Assembly (NCBI GenBank): GCA_035772735.1
Contig: JASDFA010000019.1
Location: 89,526,001 to 89,590,000 of the forward strand
DNA from: Datura wrightii
Lineage: Eukaryota > Streptophyta > Magnoliopsida > Solanales > Solanaceae
Direction: 5' to 3'
Length of the DNA stretch: 64,000 bases
The translations under genes were made by a program, and so were the position numbers. The notes below the pieces were generated by a model. The model ran no database searches. It was given only the letters and a program-made list of their open reading frames with translations, and had not been told where the DNA came from. Positions 12,087 through 24,397 of the stretch are shown here, piece after piece; positions within the stretch are counted from its first letter, which is position 1, and the number at the start of each line of letters is the position of its first letter.

Positions 12087-13137
12087 TATAATGCCCCAAA
12101 AAATCAAAATCTAATTCATGACTTAAATAAAGAAATATGGAAAAGCTGCAGAAAAGCTATAGGATGACTCACCTAACGAGTCATTAATTGACCCCACGAC
12201 TCGTTAGGTGAGTCATGAGAAGGAGGTTTGATAATTTTAAGAAGGGAGACAGTGTACCCAATGAGGGACTTCATGAGTTGTGGTCACTGACGACGACCCA
12301 TTGAGTCACTCTTGGTCAGGTCTGGGTTGAGGATATTGTCAACGGAGCAGCGTACTTGATGGGTGGGGGCAACGAGTCGTGGTCCTTATAATCGACTCGT
12401 TATGTCCCCCATTACTAACCTTGGTGAGTTTTTAGCCAGTGTACCTGACGAGTGTCACAATGAGTCATAGTTAGTGGCAACGACTCATTAGGTGACTTAA
12501 TACCAAGCTTAGCATTTACTCTTCGGATGTGAGACAGTGTGGTCCACGACTGGTTGCCACGAGTCGTTAGGTCCCTCGTTAGGGTCACCTAGCAGTTTTT
12601 CTCTGTGATTTTCTAAGGGTTATTTAGTAATTTGCTCTTCTCCTAAGTTGTAAAATACGTCGTTTTGGACATAAATTTAGACTTATTAGAGGGTTTGGAT
12701 GGTTCCTCCCCTCATTCTCACGTTTACTCTCAGAAATTTATTAAAAGTTCTCTCAAGAAACTCTCTAGCAGGCTTAGGGTTCTTCCTTCATCACAGCAGT
12801 TCAGGTCTTCTTCTTCAGGGAATTCTTAGCCAGGTATGTGGAATTTCAAAAAGGGAATTGTCCTTCCCTTGTGTTCCCCAATATTCTCCCATAATTTCTC
12901 TATCAGTTTAGCCCTGAGATATTCGAATATAAAGAGATTTTCATGTTAGTTTTTCATTAATTTCAATTGGTTATAATCCATGTTTATTATTCATATGATC
13001 TTCATCAATTCATAAGTAAATTGTTGTTGTTCTTGCCAAGATGAATTACAACCCTAAATTTTCGAGTAAAGATTATTGCTTATTAAATTTCATCTATTTT
13101 GCAAAGTGTGTTTTGGGCTGAATATCCTAGTAATTAT
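12087..13137 (+). repeat. Element C 5' LTR, truncated
   Basis: It matches 14,437-15,490 closely, then stops near 'ctagtaatta' at 13,130. The terminal TG has become TA. The palindromic-word array is at about 12,168-12,590, just before a pyrimidine-rich stretch. No gene is seen. Confidence 0.88.
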
Positions 13138-13149
13138 TGTGTAAGAAAG

Positions 13150-14201
13150 TCAGGAGTTTTTTGGAATCGATGGCAGCATGACTCGATCTTGGTAGTAGTA
13201 GACCAAATGACTAAGTCAACTCACTTCCTCCCAGTCAAAACCACAGATTCAGCTGAAGACTATGCCAAACTTTACATCCAAGAGTTAGTCAGACTTCCTG
13301 CGGTGCCCTTGGCTATCATTTAAGATAGGGGAACTCAGTTCACCTCCTACATCTAGAAGTCCTTTCAGAAAGAACTAGGCACTCTGGTCAAACTCATCAC
13401 AGCTTTTCACCCGTAGACCGATGGGCAAGCCGAGCAGACTATTCAGACTCTAGAAGATTTGCTGAGAGCGTGTGTGATTGAGTTTAAGGGGAATTGGGAT
13501 GACCATTTGCCTCTTATCGAGTTTGCGTACAACAACAGTTACCACTCTAGCATTCAGATGGCCCCATTTGAAGCATTATATGGGAGAAGGTGTAGATCGC
13601 CTATAGGGTGGTTCGAGGTTGGTGAAGATACCTTGATAGGGCCAGACTCGGTTCACGAGGTAATGCAGAAAGTTCAGCTCATCTGAGAAAGGTTGAAAAT
13701 AGCTTAGAGCCGTCAGAAATCTTATGCCGATGTGCAGAGAAGAGAGTTGGAGTTTGTATTGATGACTGGGTATACCTGAAAATTTCACCCATGAAAGGGG
13801 AGATGAGGTTTGGCAAGAAAGGAAAGCTCGGTTCGAGATATGTGGCACCTTATAGAATTTTGAGGCATATCGGCAATGTAGCCTATGAGCTAGAGTTACC
13901 TTCAGAACTAGCAGTTGTACACCCAGTTTTCCATGTGTCACTTCTGCAGAAGTGCATCGGAGATCCAACCTCAGTTGTGCCATTGGACAGCGTGGGAATA
14001 AAGGATAGTCTCTCATATAAGGAGGTACCAGTCCAAATCCTTGACCGTCAGGTTCGTAAGCTAAGGAATAAGGAAATAGCTTCAGTCAAGGTCCTATGGA
14101 GAAATCAGCAGGTTGAAGAAGCTACATGGGAGGCCGAAGCAGATGATGGCCAAATACCCGCACTTGTTCTCTACCAACTCTGTTGTAGCTTGAAATTTTA
14201 G
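13150..14201 (+). pseudogene. Element C integrase core, GPY/F module and chromodomain, broken
   Basis: Three readable segments lie in order: RWQHDSILVVVDQMTKSTHF with EDYAKLYIQELVRL (13,150-13,320), then DRGTQF and TDGQAEQTIQTLEDLLRA up to WFEVGEDTLIGPD (13,686), then FGKKGKLGSRYVAPYRIL to the chromodomain ILDRQVRKLRNKEIASV...LWRNQQ (13,791-14,201). Stops include TAA before DRG, TAG for Trp or Gln, and TGA for Arg; one frameshift lies near 13,755. The order and the chromodomain match elements B and I. Confidence 0.85.
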
Positions 14202-14420
14202 TTTTTCCTTAGGACCTGTTCTAGTTGTTGAATTCAATTCACATGTATAAGTTTCTTTTACGACTTTGGGTGTATGTATGAAAAGTAAATTCAGTTCAGT
14301 TAGATATTTTGAAATGGAGGTAGTCATTCTGACAGTTTTGGAGTTAAATGAGTAGTATTCAAAAATTTTGATTGTTATTCTCTGCTTTCCTGTTGTATTT
14401 AACATTCGAGGACAAATGTT

Positions 14421-14436
14421 TACATGGGGGAGATAT
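14421..14436 (+). other. Element C polypurine tract
   Basis: The sequence TACATGGGGGAGATAT is directly before the 3' LTR start at 14,437, preceded by the 'aacattcgaggac' block that also precedes the tract in elements B and I. Confidence 0.75.
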
Positions 14437-15510
14437 TGTAATGCCCCGAAAACTCAAAATCTAATTTCGGTATTTAAACCAGAAAATCTGGAAAAGCTGC
14501 AGAAAAGCTACAGGACGACTCACCTGACGAGTCATTAAGTGACCCCATGACTCGTTAGGTGAACCTTGAGAAGGAGGTTTGATAATTTTAAGAAGGGCGA
14601 CAGTGTACCCAATGAGGGACTTCATGAGTCGTGGTCACTGACCATGACCCGTTGAGTCACTCGTGGTCAGGTCTGGGTTGAGGATATTGTCAGTGGAGCA
14701 GTGTACTTGACGAGTGGGGGCAACAAGTCATGGTCCCTAGTAACGACTCGTTATGTCCCCCTTTACCTGCCCTAGTGAGTTTTTAGCCAGTGTACCTGAC
14801 GAGTGTCACAATGAGTCGTCGTCAGTGGCAACAACTCATTAGGTGACTTTTACCAAACATAACATTTAATCTTTAGAAGTGAGACAGTGTGGTCCACGAT
14901 TGGTGACCACGAGTCTTGGTCAGTGACCACCACTCGTTAGGTCCCTCGTTAGGGTGACCTTGAAGCTTTTCCCAGCGATCTTATAAGGGATATTTACTAA
15001 TTTCCTATTCTCCTATGTTCTAACTACATCGTTTTTGGACCTAAATTCAGACTTATTAGAGGGTTTGGACGGTTCCTCCACTCGTTCTCATGTTAACTCT
15101 CAGAAATTTATCGAAAGTTCTCTCAAGAAACTCTCTAGTAGGCTTAGGGTTCTTCCTTCATCACAACAGTTCAGGTCTTATGCTTCAGGGAATTCTTAGC
15201 CAAGTATGTGGGAATTCAACAAGGGAATTGTCCTTCCCTTGTATTCCCCAATATCCTCCCATAATTTCTCTAACAGTTTAGCCCTGAGATTTTCGAATAT
15301 GAAGAGATTTTCATGTTGGTTTTTCATTAATTTCAATTGGGTTATTATTCATGTTTATTATTCATATGATCTTCATCAATTCATAACTAAATTGTTGTTG
15401 TTCTTGCCAAGATGAATTACAACCCAAAATTTTCAAGTAAAGATTATTGTGTATTAAATTTCGTCTATTTTGCAAAGTGTGTATTGGGCTGAATATCCTA
15501 GTAATTCTTA

Positions 15511-15529
15511 TTATATATATATATATATA
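15511..15529 (+). repeat. (TA)n microsatellite
   Basis: An uninterrupted TA run lies in the C 3' LTR; the truncated 5' LTR copy ends just before this position. Confidence 0.9.
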
Positions 15530-15826
15530 AGTGAGCAATTATTCCATTGAGGAGAATGATTTTACCCTTGTTGGATGAGATCCCTTTGAATTCTTGAAAT
15601 TTCGTCATATTATGAAATTCCCGTGCTGTTGGAATGAGTTGTGTTCTCTATTAGCTGCTTAGTAGTTTAGTTCAGTTAGAACGTAGAACCTCTTCAACAC
15701 TATTCAGAAAGTGTTAACTGATCAGTTTGACTTCAGTCTTTTCCCGAGGTGTTAGTTGTGCCTCCCAGTTATCAAAATCAGACTCAGTATCTAGATTATT
15801 GTTCCATTAGGCGGTCATGACTTTTA

Positions 15827-15850
15827 CATATATATATATATATATATATA
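15827..15850 (+). repeat. (TA)n microsatellite
   Basis: This is a second TA run in the same LTR, about 40 bp before element D. Confidence 0.9.
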
Positions 15851-15890
15851 GCTTTGACCAGCCCTAAGACCCCATTTCAATTTACAGTTG

Positions 15891-17322
15891 TGTTGCACCC
15901 CGCAAGTGTACGGGTCGTACAAGTAATATAGTGGCCCTTTTTAAGAGTCGGATGTCGAAGCCACAGGGACTGGACCAATTCAGCTAACTATCAAGTTCAA
16001 GTGTGATATTAACTTTCGCAAGTGTTGATTCTAGAGGTTTTCGAGAAGGTTTAATTAAGTCTAAATATGGTCAATGAAATATTCTGAATTCACTCTAGGA
16101 GCAACATAGAGTTAAAACTAGATAATCATGCGATACTACAATTTGCAATGGTTTAAGTATGAAACTATCGATTGTCGTCTCACATAATTAGAATTGCATG
16201 TTGATGGTCTTTCGAGCCTCTAAACACGACAAACTAACCTCACTGCATCATTGTGAGCGAGGATGCTAATTCTAGTTCGTGGGCTATTAACTACGTGGAT
16301 GTGGTTTATGGGGTTATGCCATTGATTAGGGTACTTTCGTACCTCCAACCATTTAACCAAACTTAGCTTCACAACTACTTCTGCGAGTGGTAGAGTGAAA
16401 AACCTAAGCCGGTGTCTTTCTCTCTTCCCATTTTATCAACCAAGCAAGGTATTAGGTATATTTCTATCCTAACCACAAAATCTTATCAAAAGATAAGAAC
16501 TTGCTTCCTACATTCTTATGTTCTTCCCTAGGTTTGCTTTCTCAAGCATTTGCCTAAGTTTAACATGTGTGTTTTCATGGTGATCAATCATAAAAACAAC
16601 CATAATTAAGAATGCAAGACAAAACAACAATCAATAACTTAATTCCAAAGAAAATTCGTAAAAACACACTCATAACTCATGGCTTCAACCCTAGAGGAAG
16701 GGTTCTAGCCATTCAAGTTCGTAAAATTACAAGAAAACATTGTTAAAGTAACATACTTACAAGAATTGGTAGATGAGAAGATGAAATTGATGAACCCTAG
16801 GTGAGTTCTCCCACTTCTCCCTTCACTCCTAGGTGATTTTTCAGAATAAAATCGTGACAATCTGATTTTAGGAGCTAAGGGTTCAATTTATACTATGCTG
16901 AAAAAATGCACAATTTGGCCTGTGGTGGAACAACAACGTGTCATGGAGCTGAACACCCTACTTGACCTCCGTGACACGGAGGTAACGCGTACCCTCACTG
17001 GAATGTGGCAAAAGATGCAATTTTTGGCCAAGTGTTGTCGCGTTGGCAACGTGCCACGGCCCGTATCGCGCAGGGTGCCAGTTATTGCATGTTTTCTTGT
17101 TGACTTTCTCATTTTGCTCTTGATTCCATTCCTCCACTTCACCAAATCATGAATTAGTTCCTCAAATGCATTATTGACCTTCAAAAACAAGGACTAATCA
17201 TGTTGGTTAGTATATATTCACATTTACATAAAATCACATGAGAATGCATATAATTAATTCGATAAACAAGACAAAACTAAGTTATAAAGCATCACTCGGG
17301 CATGCTATTTTGCCCACGATCA
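15891..17322 (-). repeat. Element D 3' LTR
   Basis: On the minus strand it starts TGATCGTGGGC and ends GCAACA. A TATA-like TATAAATT is at 16,885-16,892 (minus). Just upstream of it are palindromic words, among them CCTCCGTGACACGGAGG near 16,965. Confidence 0.9.
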
Positions 17323-17338
17323 CCTACCCCACACTTAA
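17323..17338 (-). other. Element D polypurine tract
   Basis: On the minus strand it reads CTTTAAGTGTGGGGTA, next to the LTR. The same tract is used by elements E and F. Confidence 0.75.
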
Positions 17339-19228
17339 AGCCTTGTTCATCCTCGAAAAAACCTTTTACATCTCATGCCTATGGAGACTCACCCATAGCT
17401 AATTTAGCAAGAGAATTCATGCTACGGTTGTACTGATTATTTAAGATAGCAAGTTAACAATAAAGCATGCACGATTTAATTATTTAAATGAAATACAACT
17501 CCACTAAGACTTCTTAACCTCAAGAAGCGACTCTCAATCTTAGCAAACTCATGCAAATGAACTGATTAAGAAATCCCACATGAATTATATCCTTCATTCA
17601 ACATGTGCCCTCACGGAATGAGAGTTACCCATTTTCACACGCAAAAACTTTTTAAATCACAACATGTGTGGGTACATGAATAGAATTATGCTCACTCTCA
17701 CAAAGAATTCAAATGCATCATATAATGACCCATAAACTTGCCCTTAGTGTTTTATTCCACTAATTTGAGGATGTATGAATGTAAGATCAAGTAGTACTTC
17801 TTAGGTTGTAATGTAGCAAAGGGACGGGTAGGTACTATTATGGCCAGTAATAGTGACTATCTGCCCTAAGAGCTTTTAATACATCACGCCCTCATCACTA
17901 ACTTCCCTTCCCTTACTTCACCTTTTTCTCCTTTCGGCTTTCTTTTTCCTCTTTTGTTCCCCCTTTCTTTAGGAACTTTTGGCTTATTAGTAAGGATTTC
18001 TATAAGTAACTTTTCATTAATTTATTTTCTTACTCCCTACTAATACTCAACCATATTCAAACAAGTGCACCCTTGACCTTTCTCAACTTTCACAACTTCC
18101 ATTTTTCCTTCTTTTTCATTTTTTTTCTTACTCCTTTACTCTTTCGGATTATTCACTTAAGCGCTTAGGAGTTTTGGATCAAATTCAAGGCTAATGAAAG
18201 AAAAAGGATTAAGTTTATGTTGCAGCTATCAAAGAATAGGCTCAAGGCTCAATGAGGCTAACTAGGATTAATTATTCAAGGTAGGTAAAATGAGGGATAA
18301 CATTTAGGTTCCTTCAAAGAAATGCCTAAATCATTTCCTATAATTCTCATCCTTCATGTCATTTTATATACACACAAGGCAAGTTCTAGACATTCCACAA
18401 TAGCATAGAATACTCAAAAACCTTACACTCATGGCACATGCTCAAATCAAGACACATTCAGCAGACTCTTACTCAGCTAATCACAAGAATTCAGAATTAA
18501 GCTTCAATCATATTGAGTCAAATTTAAGAACCTAAGTGTCTCACACAAAGTTATACACTTGCATGCTTCAACACTGAACATACTTGCATCTTACAATCAT
18601 TTATAGCCCATAACAAGAACATCAAGCATCGATTAGCTACGGGTTCACAAACCCACACCCTATTGACAAATTTTTCCTCAAGACGGTCGTCATCCATCCA
18701 TCGTCAGAAACAGTCCCTAGCTATGACTAAAAACATTATATACAGACAAAGAAAATAAAAAGAAAATTTTTATTCTTCGGTTCAAAGACCCCCCATCGGA
18801 AAAGAACCGAAAAGAAAAACCAACGGGTGATGAATTCATGCTTGACTCATAAAAATTTTTCAAATTTCTCACAAATTCCTCACAAGCATTACATTCACCA
18901 AAAAAATTTTGTTAAGCACAAAAATTTTGAAATTTTTCTCACCCCACACTTAAATCATGCTATGTCCTCATAGCATCAAATTAAAATTTAAAGGACGAGA
19001 ACTACTCCCTGAGCCTCTATCCCAAGCTAAAAGCATGCTTTTCTTCAAGTTCTCCTAGGTGGGTGTTTGACCCCACACTTCTTCTATTTCCTGCTTCTTA
19101 GCTTCCTCCTTCTCGGTACTCAGACTTCCCTTCCATATGTGCTTAACTTTCCACCAAAAACACAAACATAATGAAAATAACAAAATCAACACAAAATCAA
19201 AATTAAACAATTTGTAACCTAAGGTACC
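17339..19228 (-). other. Element D 3' noncoding region
   Basis: There is no open frame above about 60 codons. It contains short blocks shared with E and F: the AAGCGCTTA block (18,160), the TCTAGAACTTGCC block (18,371-18,390) and the GATGGATGGATGACGACC block (18,677-18,703). Two extra polypurine-like copies (AAGTGTGGGGT, minus) lie at 18,941-18,954 and 19,070-19,080. In element F the protein-coding cassette sits between the equivalents of these two copies. Confidence 0.7.
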
Positions 19229-19279
19229 CTTGGGTTGCCTCCCAAGCAGCGCCTAATTTTCCATCGCGGCACGACGTGG
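19229..19279 (-). other. Conserved tandem hairpin pair after protease (element D)
   Basis: On the minus strand hairpin I has stem CGTCG/CGATG with loop TGCCG (about 19,262-19,278). Hairpin II has stem CTTGGG/CCCAAG with loop AGGCAA (19,229-19,246). It lies a little over 100 bp after the recognisable protease end. It is equivalent to the pairs at 33,469-33,516, 40,424-40,472 and 46,353-46,401. Confidence 0.7.
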
Positions 19280-19424
19280 ACTGTCCTTTTCAGGACATCC
19301 TCATACCTGGGTTCCCATTCGAGAACCATCTCCTTTTCTTTTGATTTTTAGAGGAAACAACCTCCACTCTGTTCCTCTCCTCCTCCAACTTCTTCTCAAT
19401 TTGAAGCCCTTTATCAAACTCGGG

Positions 19425-20561
19425 CTAAACACTTGTCATTTCCTTTGGCCTTGCACCTGTGGAATCCTCCACCCCACACTCATCCTCAGACAACACACTA
19501 ACCTGACAAAGGTTTCTGCAGTGTGCGGATGGGTTCATTTCTTGGTAAATGCAGAAGAGTTCTTCTTCTTCTTCGACCCTCATTTTCAGGGTCCCTGCTC
19601 TCAAATCAATCACCGCTCCTCCGGTGGCCAAGAATGGCCGTCCAAAGATTAAGGGTACCTGGTCATCAACCTGAAAATCTAGAACAATAAAATCAGCAGG
19701 TATAATAAACTTACCTACTTTGATGAGAAGGTCCTCTATTATTCCATCGGGTGTCACTTGCGACTTGTCAGCCAGCTGCAACATCAACCTCGTTGACCTC
19801 GGTTTTCCCAATCCCAGGATGTTGAATAAACATAGGGGCATTAGATTAACTGCTACCCCTAAATCACACAAAGCTCGTAGCACCTCAGCTTTCCCAATTT
19901 GTATGGGGAGGGTAAAACTCCCTTAATCTTGCTCAATACCCTGTGACTGCACTCCTCAGTCAGTGCTACGTCTGGACATCCACCAATCTAACTTTGTTCG
20001 CCATCACATCTTTCAAGTATTTAGCATACTTGGGCATTCCCTGCAAAACATCAATAAGAGGCAAATTTATGTGAAGTTCTTTGAAACTCTCAAAGAACCT
20101 TTTGAAGCATTCCTCCTCCTTGCTCTTTTTGAATCTATGAGGGAATGGTGGTGGTGGTCTTTGTGCTGGCTGAAATGAAGCTTGTGCATTTTGTTGCCCA
20201 GCACTCTGATTTTCTCCTTTGTCGGTGGTTGGTACGGGTATAACCAACTCCGGCTGCACCTCCTTTCTTTTCTCTGTTGGCCTTGCATCAGCTAATTGCT
20301 TGTCGCTTCTCAAACTAATGGCATTAACCTTCTGGGGGTTAGGATCCGTGTCGCTTGGTAATCCCCCTTGCGATCTCATGTTTTGAGCAGTTGTCATCTG
20401 CCCCATTTGTTTTTCAAGATTGCGGGTGGCCACTTGCTGATTCTTTAAGTCTGTTGTCATCCTCGCTTGATTTTCCGCTGAGTCTGGGTCTCCATTATTT
20501 TTTGCAATATTTCCTCAATGTTGCTGCTCAACTGGCCATCGTTCTGCCTATTCTGCTGATA
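19425..20561 (-). pseudogene. Element D gag C-terminus and protease, broken
   Basis: After the TAG at 20,562-20,564 the text continues with a Gln-rich linker. The frame at 19,966-20,460 carries GGLPSDTDPNPQKVNAI and LPLIDVLQGMPKYAKYLKD, and the frame at 19,425-19,883 is the retropepsin (LRALCDLGVAVNLMP, FIVLDFQVDDQVPLI, FGRPFLATGGAVIDL). The active site is DLGV rather than the DLGA of element F. Two frameshifts separate the parts. Confidence 0.85.
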
Positions 20562-21745
20562 CTACTGCTGCTGAGGTTGCTGATAACTTTGCTTTTGGTT
20601 TCCACCCCAAGAAAAATTCGGGTGGCCCTGCCAATTTGTGTTGTAGTTCTTTCCAAAATTCTGATTGTTCCGTTGCACATTCCCAATGAAATTGACTGAT
20701 TCCGGATTGGCTCCACAAGATTCTGCATTGTGCCTATTATTACCACAGATTTCACACCAACTTGGAGCTTGTTGAACTGCATTAACCTGGCCCTGTTGTT
20801 GGTTCATACTCAGTTTATTGAACTGAGTCATCATCTGATGCTGGAACGAAGCTAACTGTGCTACCAAGGCATTCATACCATCTACCTCTATCAGCCCTGA
20901 TCTCTCTCCTGCCCCACTCGATGACTCACTGTACCACTCTGGATTTCCTTGAGCAATTCTGTTCAACAAAGTGTACTACTCATCATAAGTCTTCTCCAGG
21001 ACTTACCCACCCGATGCAGAGCCTAGTAATATTTTCGTGTGTGGGTCTAGACTTTCTACAAAGGTATGAGCCAGCACTTCATTCGATTGTTGGTGATGGG
21101 GACAGTCTCTCAATAATGACTTGAATCTTTCCCAAGCCAAATATAAATTCCCATCAGGCCTCTTCTTGAAACTCAGTATTTCACTTCTCAACTTTGCAGT
21201 CTTGCCTGAAGAAAAGAATCTGATAAGGGACTTCTTAGCCAAATCATTCCACGAAGTTATGGTGTTCGGTGGCTCAGCCTTCAACCACTTTTTTGCCTCT
21301 CCCAACAATGAAAATGGGAAGAGGGTAAGTCGGACATAATCTGTGGACACGCCGGTGGGGACAAACGTGTCACTAATCTCAAGAAAGTTTTGTAAGTGCT
21401 GTTGTGGGTCCTGATGTGCCACTCCAGTGAATTGACCACTAGAATGTAACAGCTGCACCATGTTCTGCTTCAATTCAAAGTTCCCTCCAGGCTCCGGTTT
21501 ACAGATACTAGAGTTCACATTAGTCGCTTGTGGGATTGCCACTTCGCGAACTGGTCTGGCTACCATTACTTCCAGTGACAATTGTGCTTGTCCTGCGGGT
21601 GGTTGTTGTTATACCTTTTCTTGAAGTCTTTTCATCTTTTGCTCAAGAGCTACTCTCCTTTGCAAATGGAGTTGACGTTCAGGTTCAAGCAACGGTTCCA
21701 CATGCTCTCTATTCTTAGCCAGCTCGGCAAGACAACATGTCACCT
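20562..21745 (-). pseudogene. Element D gag, broken
   Basis: The capsid core is clear: VQLLHSSGQFTG, PQQHLQNFLEISDTF, YVRLTLFPFSLLGEAKKWL and SLLRDCPHHQQSNEVLAHTF. A zinc knuckle follows (C-x2-C-x4-H-x4-C in WCEICGNNRHNAESC). It stays in one frame with a TAA at the N-terminal linker (about 21,648), stops near 20,965-21,005, and the terminal TAG at 20,562-20,564. The reading opens just after a TTGCAG acceptor-like site near 21,748 with no ATG at the head of the frame. Confidence 0.87.
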
Positions 21746-21835
21746 GCAATAAGTCAGACTAAGACCAAGTTTCTCAACACTTAAGGAAATTTTAAAATCA
21801 CACAAAAATAGATAAATTATCAAAACTTCGTTGAG

Positions 21836-21853
21836 TCCCCGGCAACGACGCCA
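21836..21853 (-). other. Element D primer binding site (Asp tRNA)
   Basis: On the minus strand it reads TGGCGTCGTTGCCGGGGA, 17 of 18 matches to the plant Asp tRNA 3'-end complement, a few bases after the LTR. Confidence 0.85.
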
Positions 21854-21859
21854 AAAACT

Positions 21860-23289
21860 TGTTGCCCCCCGCAAGTGTACGGGTCGTACAAGTAATATAG
21901 TGGCCCTTTTTAAGAGCTGGATGTTGAAGCCACAGGGACTGGACCAATTCAGCTAACTATCAAGTTCAAGTGTGATATTAACTTTCGCAAGTGTTGATTC
22001 TAGAGGTTTTCGAGAAGGTTTAATTAAGTCTAAATATGGTCAACGAAATATTCTGAATTCACTCTAGGAGCAACATAGAGTTAAAAGCAGATAATCATGC
22101 GATACTACGATTTGCAATGGTTTAAGTATGAACCTATCGATTGTCGTCTCACATAATTAGAATTGCATGTTCATGGTCTTTCAAGCCTCTAAACACGACA
22201 AACTAACCTCACTGCATCATTGTGAGCGAGGATGCTAATTCTAGTTTGTGGGCTATTAACTACGTGGATGTGGTTTATAGGGTTATGCCATTGATTAAGG
22301 TACTTTCGTACCTCCAACCATTTAACCAAACTTAGCTTCACAACTACTTCTGCGAGTGGTAGAGTGAAAAATCTAAGCCGGTGTCTCTCTCTTCCCATTT
22401 TATCAACCAAGCAAGGTATTAGGTATATTTCTATCCTAACCACAAAATCTTATCAAAAGATAAGAACTTGCTTCCTACATTCTTATTTTCTTCCCTAGGT
22501 TTTCTTTCTCAAGCATTAGCCTAAGTTTAACATGTATGTTTTCATGGTGATCAATCATAAAAACAACCATAATTAAGAATGCAAGACAAAACAACAATTA
22601 ATAACTTAATTCCAAAGAAAATTCGTAAAAACACACTCATAACTCATGGCTTCAACCCTAGAGGAAGGGTTCTAGCCATTCAAGTTCGTAAAATTACAAG
22701 AAAACATTGTTAAAGTAACATACTTACAAGAATTGGTAGATACGAAGATGAAATTGATGAACCCTAGGTGAGTTCTCCAACTTCTCCCTTCACTCCTAGG
22801 TGATTTTTCATAATAAAATCGTGACAATCTGATTTTAGGAGCTAAGGGTTCAATTTATACTATGCTGAAAAAATGCAAAATTTGGCCTGTGGTGGAACAA
22901 CAACGTGTCACGAAGCTGAACACCCTACTTGACCTCCGTGACACGGAGGTAACGCGTACCCTCACTGGAATGTGGCAAAAGATGTAATTTTTGGCCAAGT
23001 GTTGCCGCGTTGGCAACGTGCCACGGCCTGTATCGCGCAGAGTGCCAGTTATTACATGTTTTCTTGTTGACTTTCACGTTTTGCTCTTGATTCCATTCCT
23101 CCACTTCACCAAATCATGAATTAGTTCCTCAAATGCATTATTAACCTTTAAAAACAAGGACTAATCATGTTGGTTAGTATATATTCACATTTACATAAAA
23201 TCACATGAGAATGCAAATAATTAATTCGATAAACAAGACAAAACTAAGTTATAAAGCATCACTCGGGCATGCTATTTTGCCCATGATCA
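21860..23289 (-). repeat. Element D 5' LTR
   Basis: It matches 15,891-17,322 end to end. The palindromic-word island is at about 22,900-23,030, upstream (minus) of the TATA-like box. Confidence 0.9.
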
Positions 23290-23294
23290 AGTTG

Positions 23295-24229
23295 TTCTTA
23301 TATGGTTACGACACTTCCAGATAAGCTGCTCTGACCAGTCTAGAACTCAATTTCAGAATTTGGTCCGATAAGGCTCTCAGGGTACATTCAGTTATATATC
23401 CCTAACTAGTCTTTATCCCCAGTTTCGAGCTATCAGCTTAGTAGTTCAGTATAGGTTTCCAGTGGGAGTAGAACTTAGCATCGAGTGGGCTGGGGTTCCA
23501 GCGCACCTAGGTTCCCAGAACTAAGTTGCCAACGTAGGTTACAGTATTACTTGTCCCAATTGGCCCCATACTTTTATGATCACCCATTTCATGCTTTTAT
23601 ACTCTGGCAAGGTATATTGGGTCCTACCGGTGGGGTGTATACATTGGACTCCACGTCTAGCTCATGTAGTTATATGTCGGCTACGGACTCTCCTACTAGT
23701 CAGTTCAGTTCAGATCAGTTTAGTGTGGTCTCTCAGACTCAGTATTTCAGACTTAGGATATATCTTTGACCATTAGAAAGGGTCATCTTGACCATTTTAG
23801 TTTACATCAGTAGTTCAGTTCAGCTTACCTATTGGTCATTGCGTGTCATTTCAGTTCAGACTTTATATTATGATATGTTTTGTCCTACTTATTCAGTATA
23901 TTCAAAGTACTGATGCATATTTTGATGTTGTATTGCTTCATGATACAGCTGCAGGTTCCCAAACTCAGCATCGTCAGCCATTGCGATTCAGACCCTCCTC
24001 AACTGCAGCCGAAGTGTGAGTCCTCATCATTCAAGGGCCTTGTTTTACTTTCATTCAGTTGAGTTATTGTTTTTAGTTAGACTTAGAGTTAGGTGGGGGC
24101 TTGTCCCAGCAACTCATCAGTTAGAAGGCTTTTAGACATAAAGTTAATTTTAGACTTCAAATGTTTTAAATTTTAATGTTTTCTTCTAGTTTATTTTCTC
24201 AAATGCTTTTATGCTGTTATTTCAAAGCT

Positions 24230-24271
<42 letters not shown>

Positions 24272-24392
24272 ATATATATATATATATTGTTTTACTTAGA
24301 ATATCAGTGTATGATAGACTAGGGGTTGACTTGGAGTCACTTGTGACTTCAAGTACCGTGTTATGTCCAGGGTGTAGTCTCAGGGCGTGACA
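23295..24392 (+). repeat. Element C 3' LTR, second piece
   Basis: This is the continuation of the LTR after element D. It ends GGGCGTGACA at 24,392, followed by the TAAAC duplication and the resumed LTR of element B. Short frames inside it have no recognisable product. Confidence 0.87.
24233..24287 (+). repeat. Long (TA)n microsatellite
   Basis: A TA run of about 55 bases with one interrupting C sits near the end of the C 3' LTR. Confidence 0.9.
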
Positions 24393-24397
24393 TAAAC

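Larger units (their letters stand above)
14437..15890 (+). repeat. Element C 3' LTR, first piece
   Basis: It starts TGTAATGCCCC. The word array (for example ACGAGTCATTAAG, CACGAGTC) is at about 14,516-14,955. It is interrupted after 15,890 by element D, whose duplication AGTTG is at 15,886-15,890 and 23,290-23,294. Confidence 0.88.
15891..23289 (-). mobile_element. Element D: Athila-lineage gag-protease element without RT, inside C
   Basis: The element has perfect AGTTG duplications, two LTRs of 1,432 and 1,430 bp (about 40 differences counted by eye, near 2.8%), an Asp-tRNA primer site, gag and protease on the minus strand, a hairpin pair, then 1.9 kb without coding and a polypurine tract. 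No RT, RNase H or integrase motif was found. The Asp primer and the DLG-type protease with GRPFLATG point to the Athila/Tat branch. It is a structurally complete but non-autonomous element with a broken gag-protease frame. Confidence 0.88.
12087..24392 (+). mobile_element. Element C: internally deleted Tekay-like retrotransposon inside B
   Basis: A perfect 5-bp duplication TAAAC flanks the element (12,082-12,086 and 24,393-24,397). LTRs begin T(A/G)TAATGCCCC and end GTGACA. The 5' LTR is cut at about 13,137 and joins directly to the integrase core, so gag, protease, RT and RNase H are missing. The 3' LTR is complete (2,552 bp) but split by element D. The deleted form needs no further explanation than a deletion after insertion. 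Confidence 0.88.

Noticed and set aside
16888..17190. Pair of ~85-100 codon frames, one on each strand, in the D 3' LTR
   Set aside because: They lie over the palindromic island and TATA region of the LTR and are altered in the 5' LTR copy.
19425..19883. Cellular retropepsin-like gene
   Set aside because: It follows gag in an LTR element and carries the Athila-type motif set.
24233..24287. Long TA run as a functional site
   Set aside because: Simple repeats of this kind are common in AT-rich LTRs; nothing else marks it.
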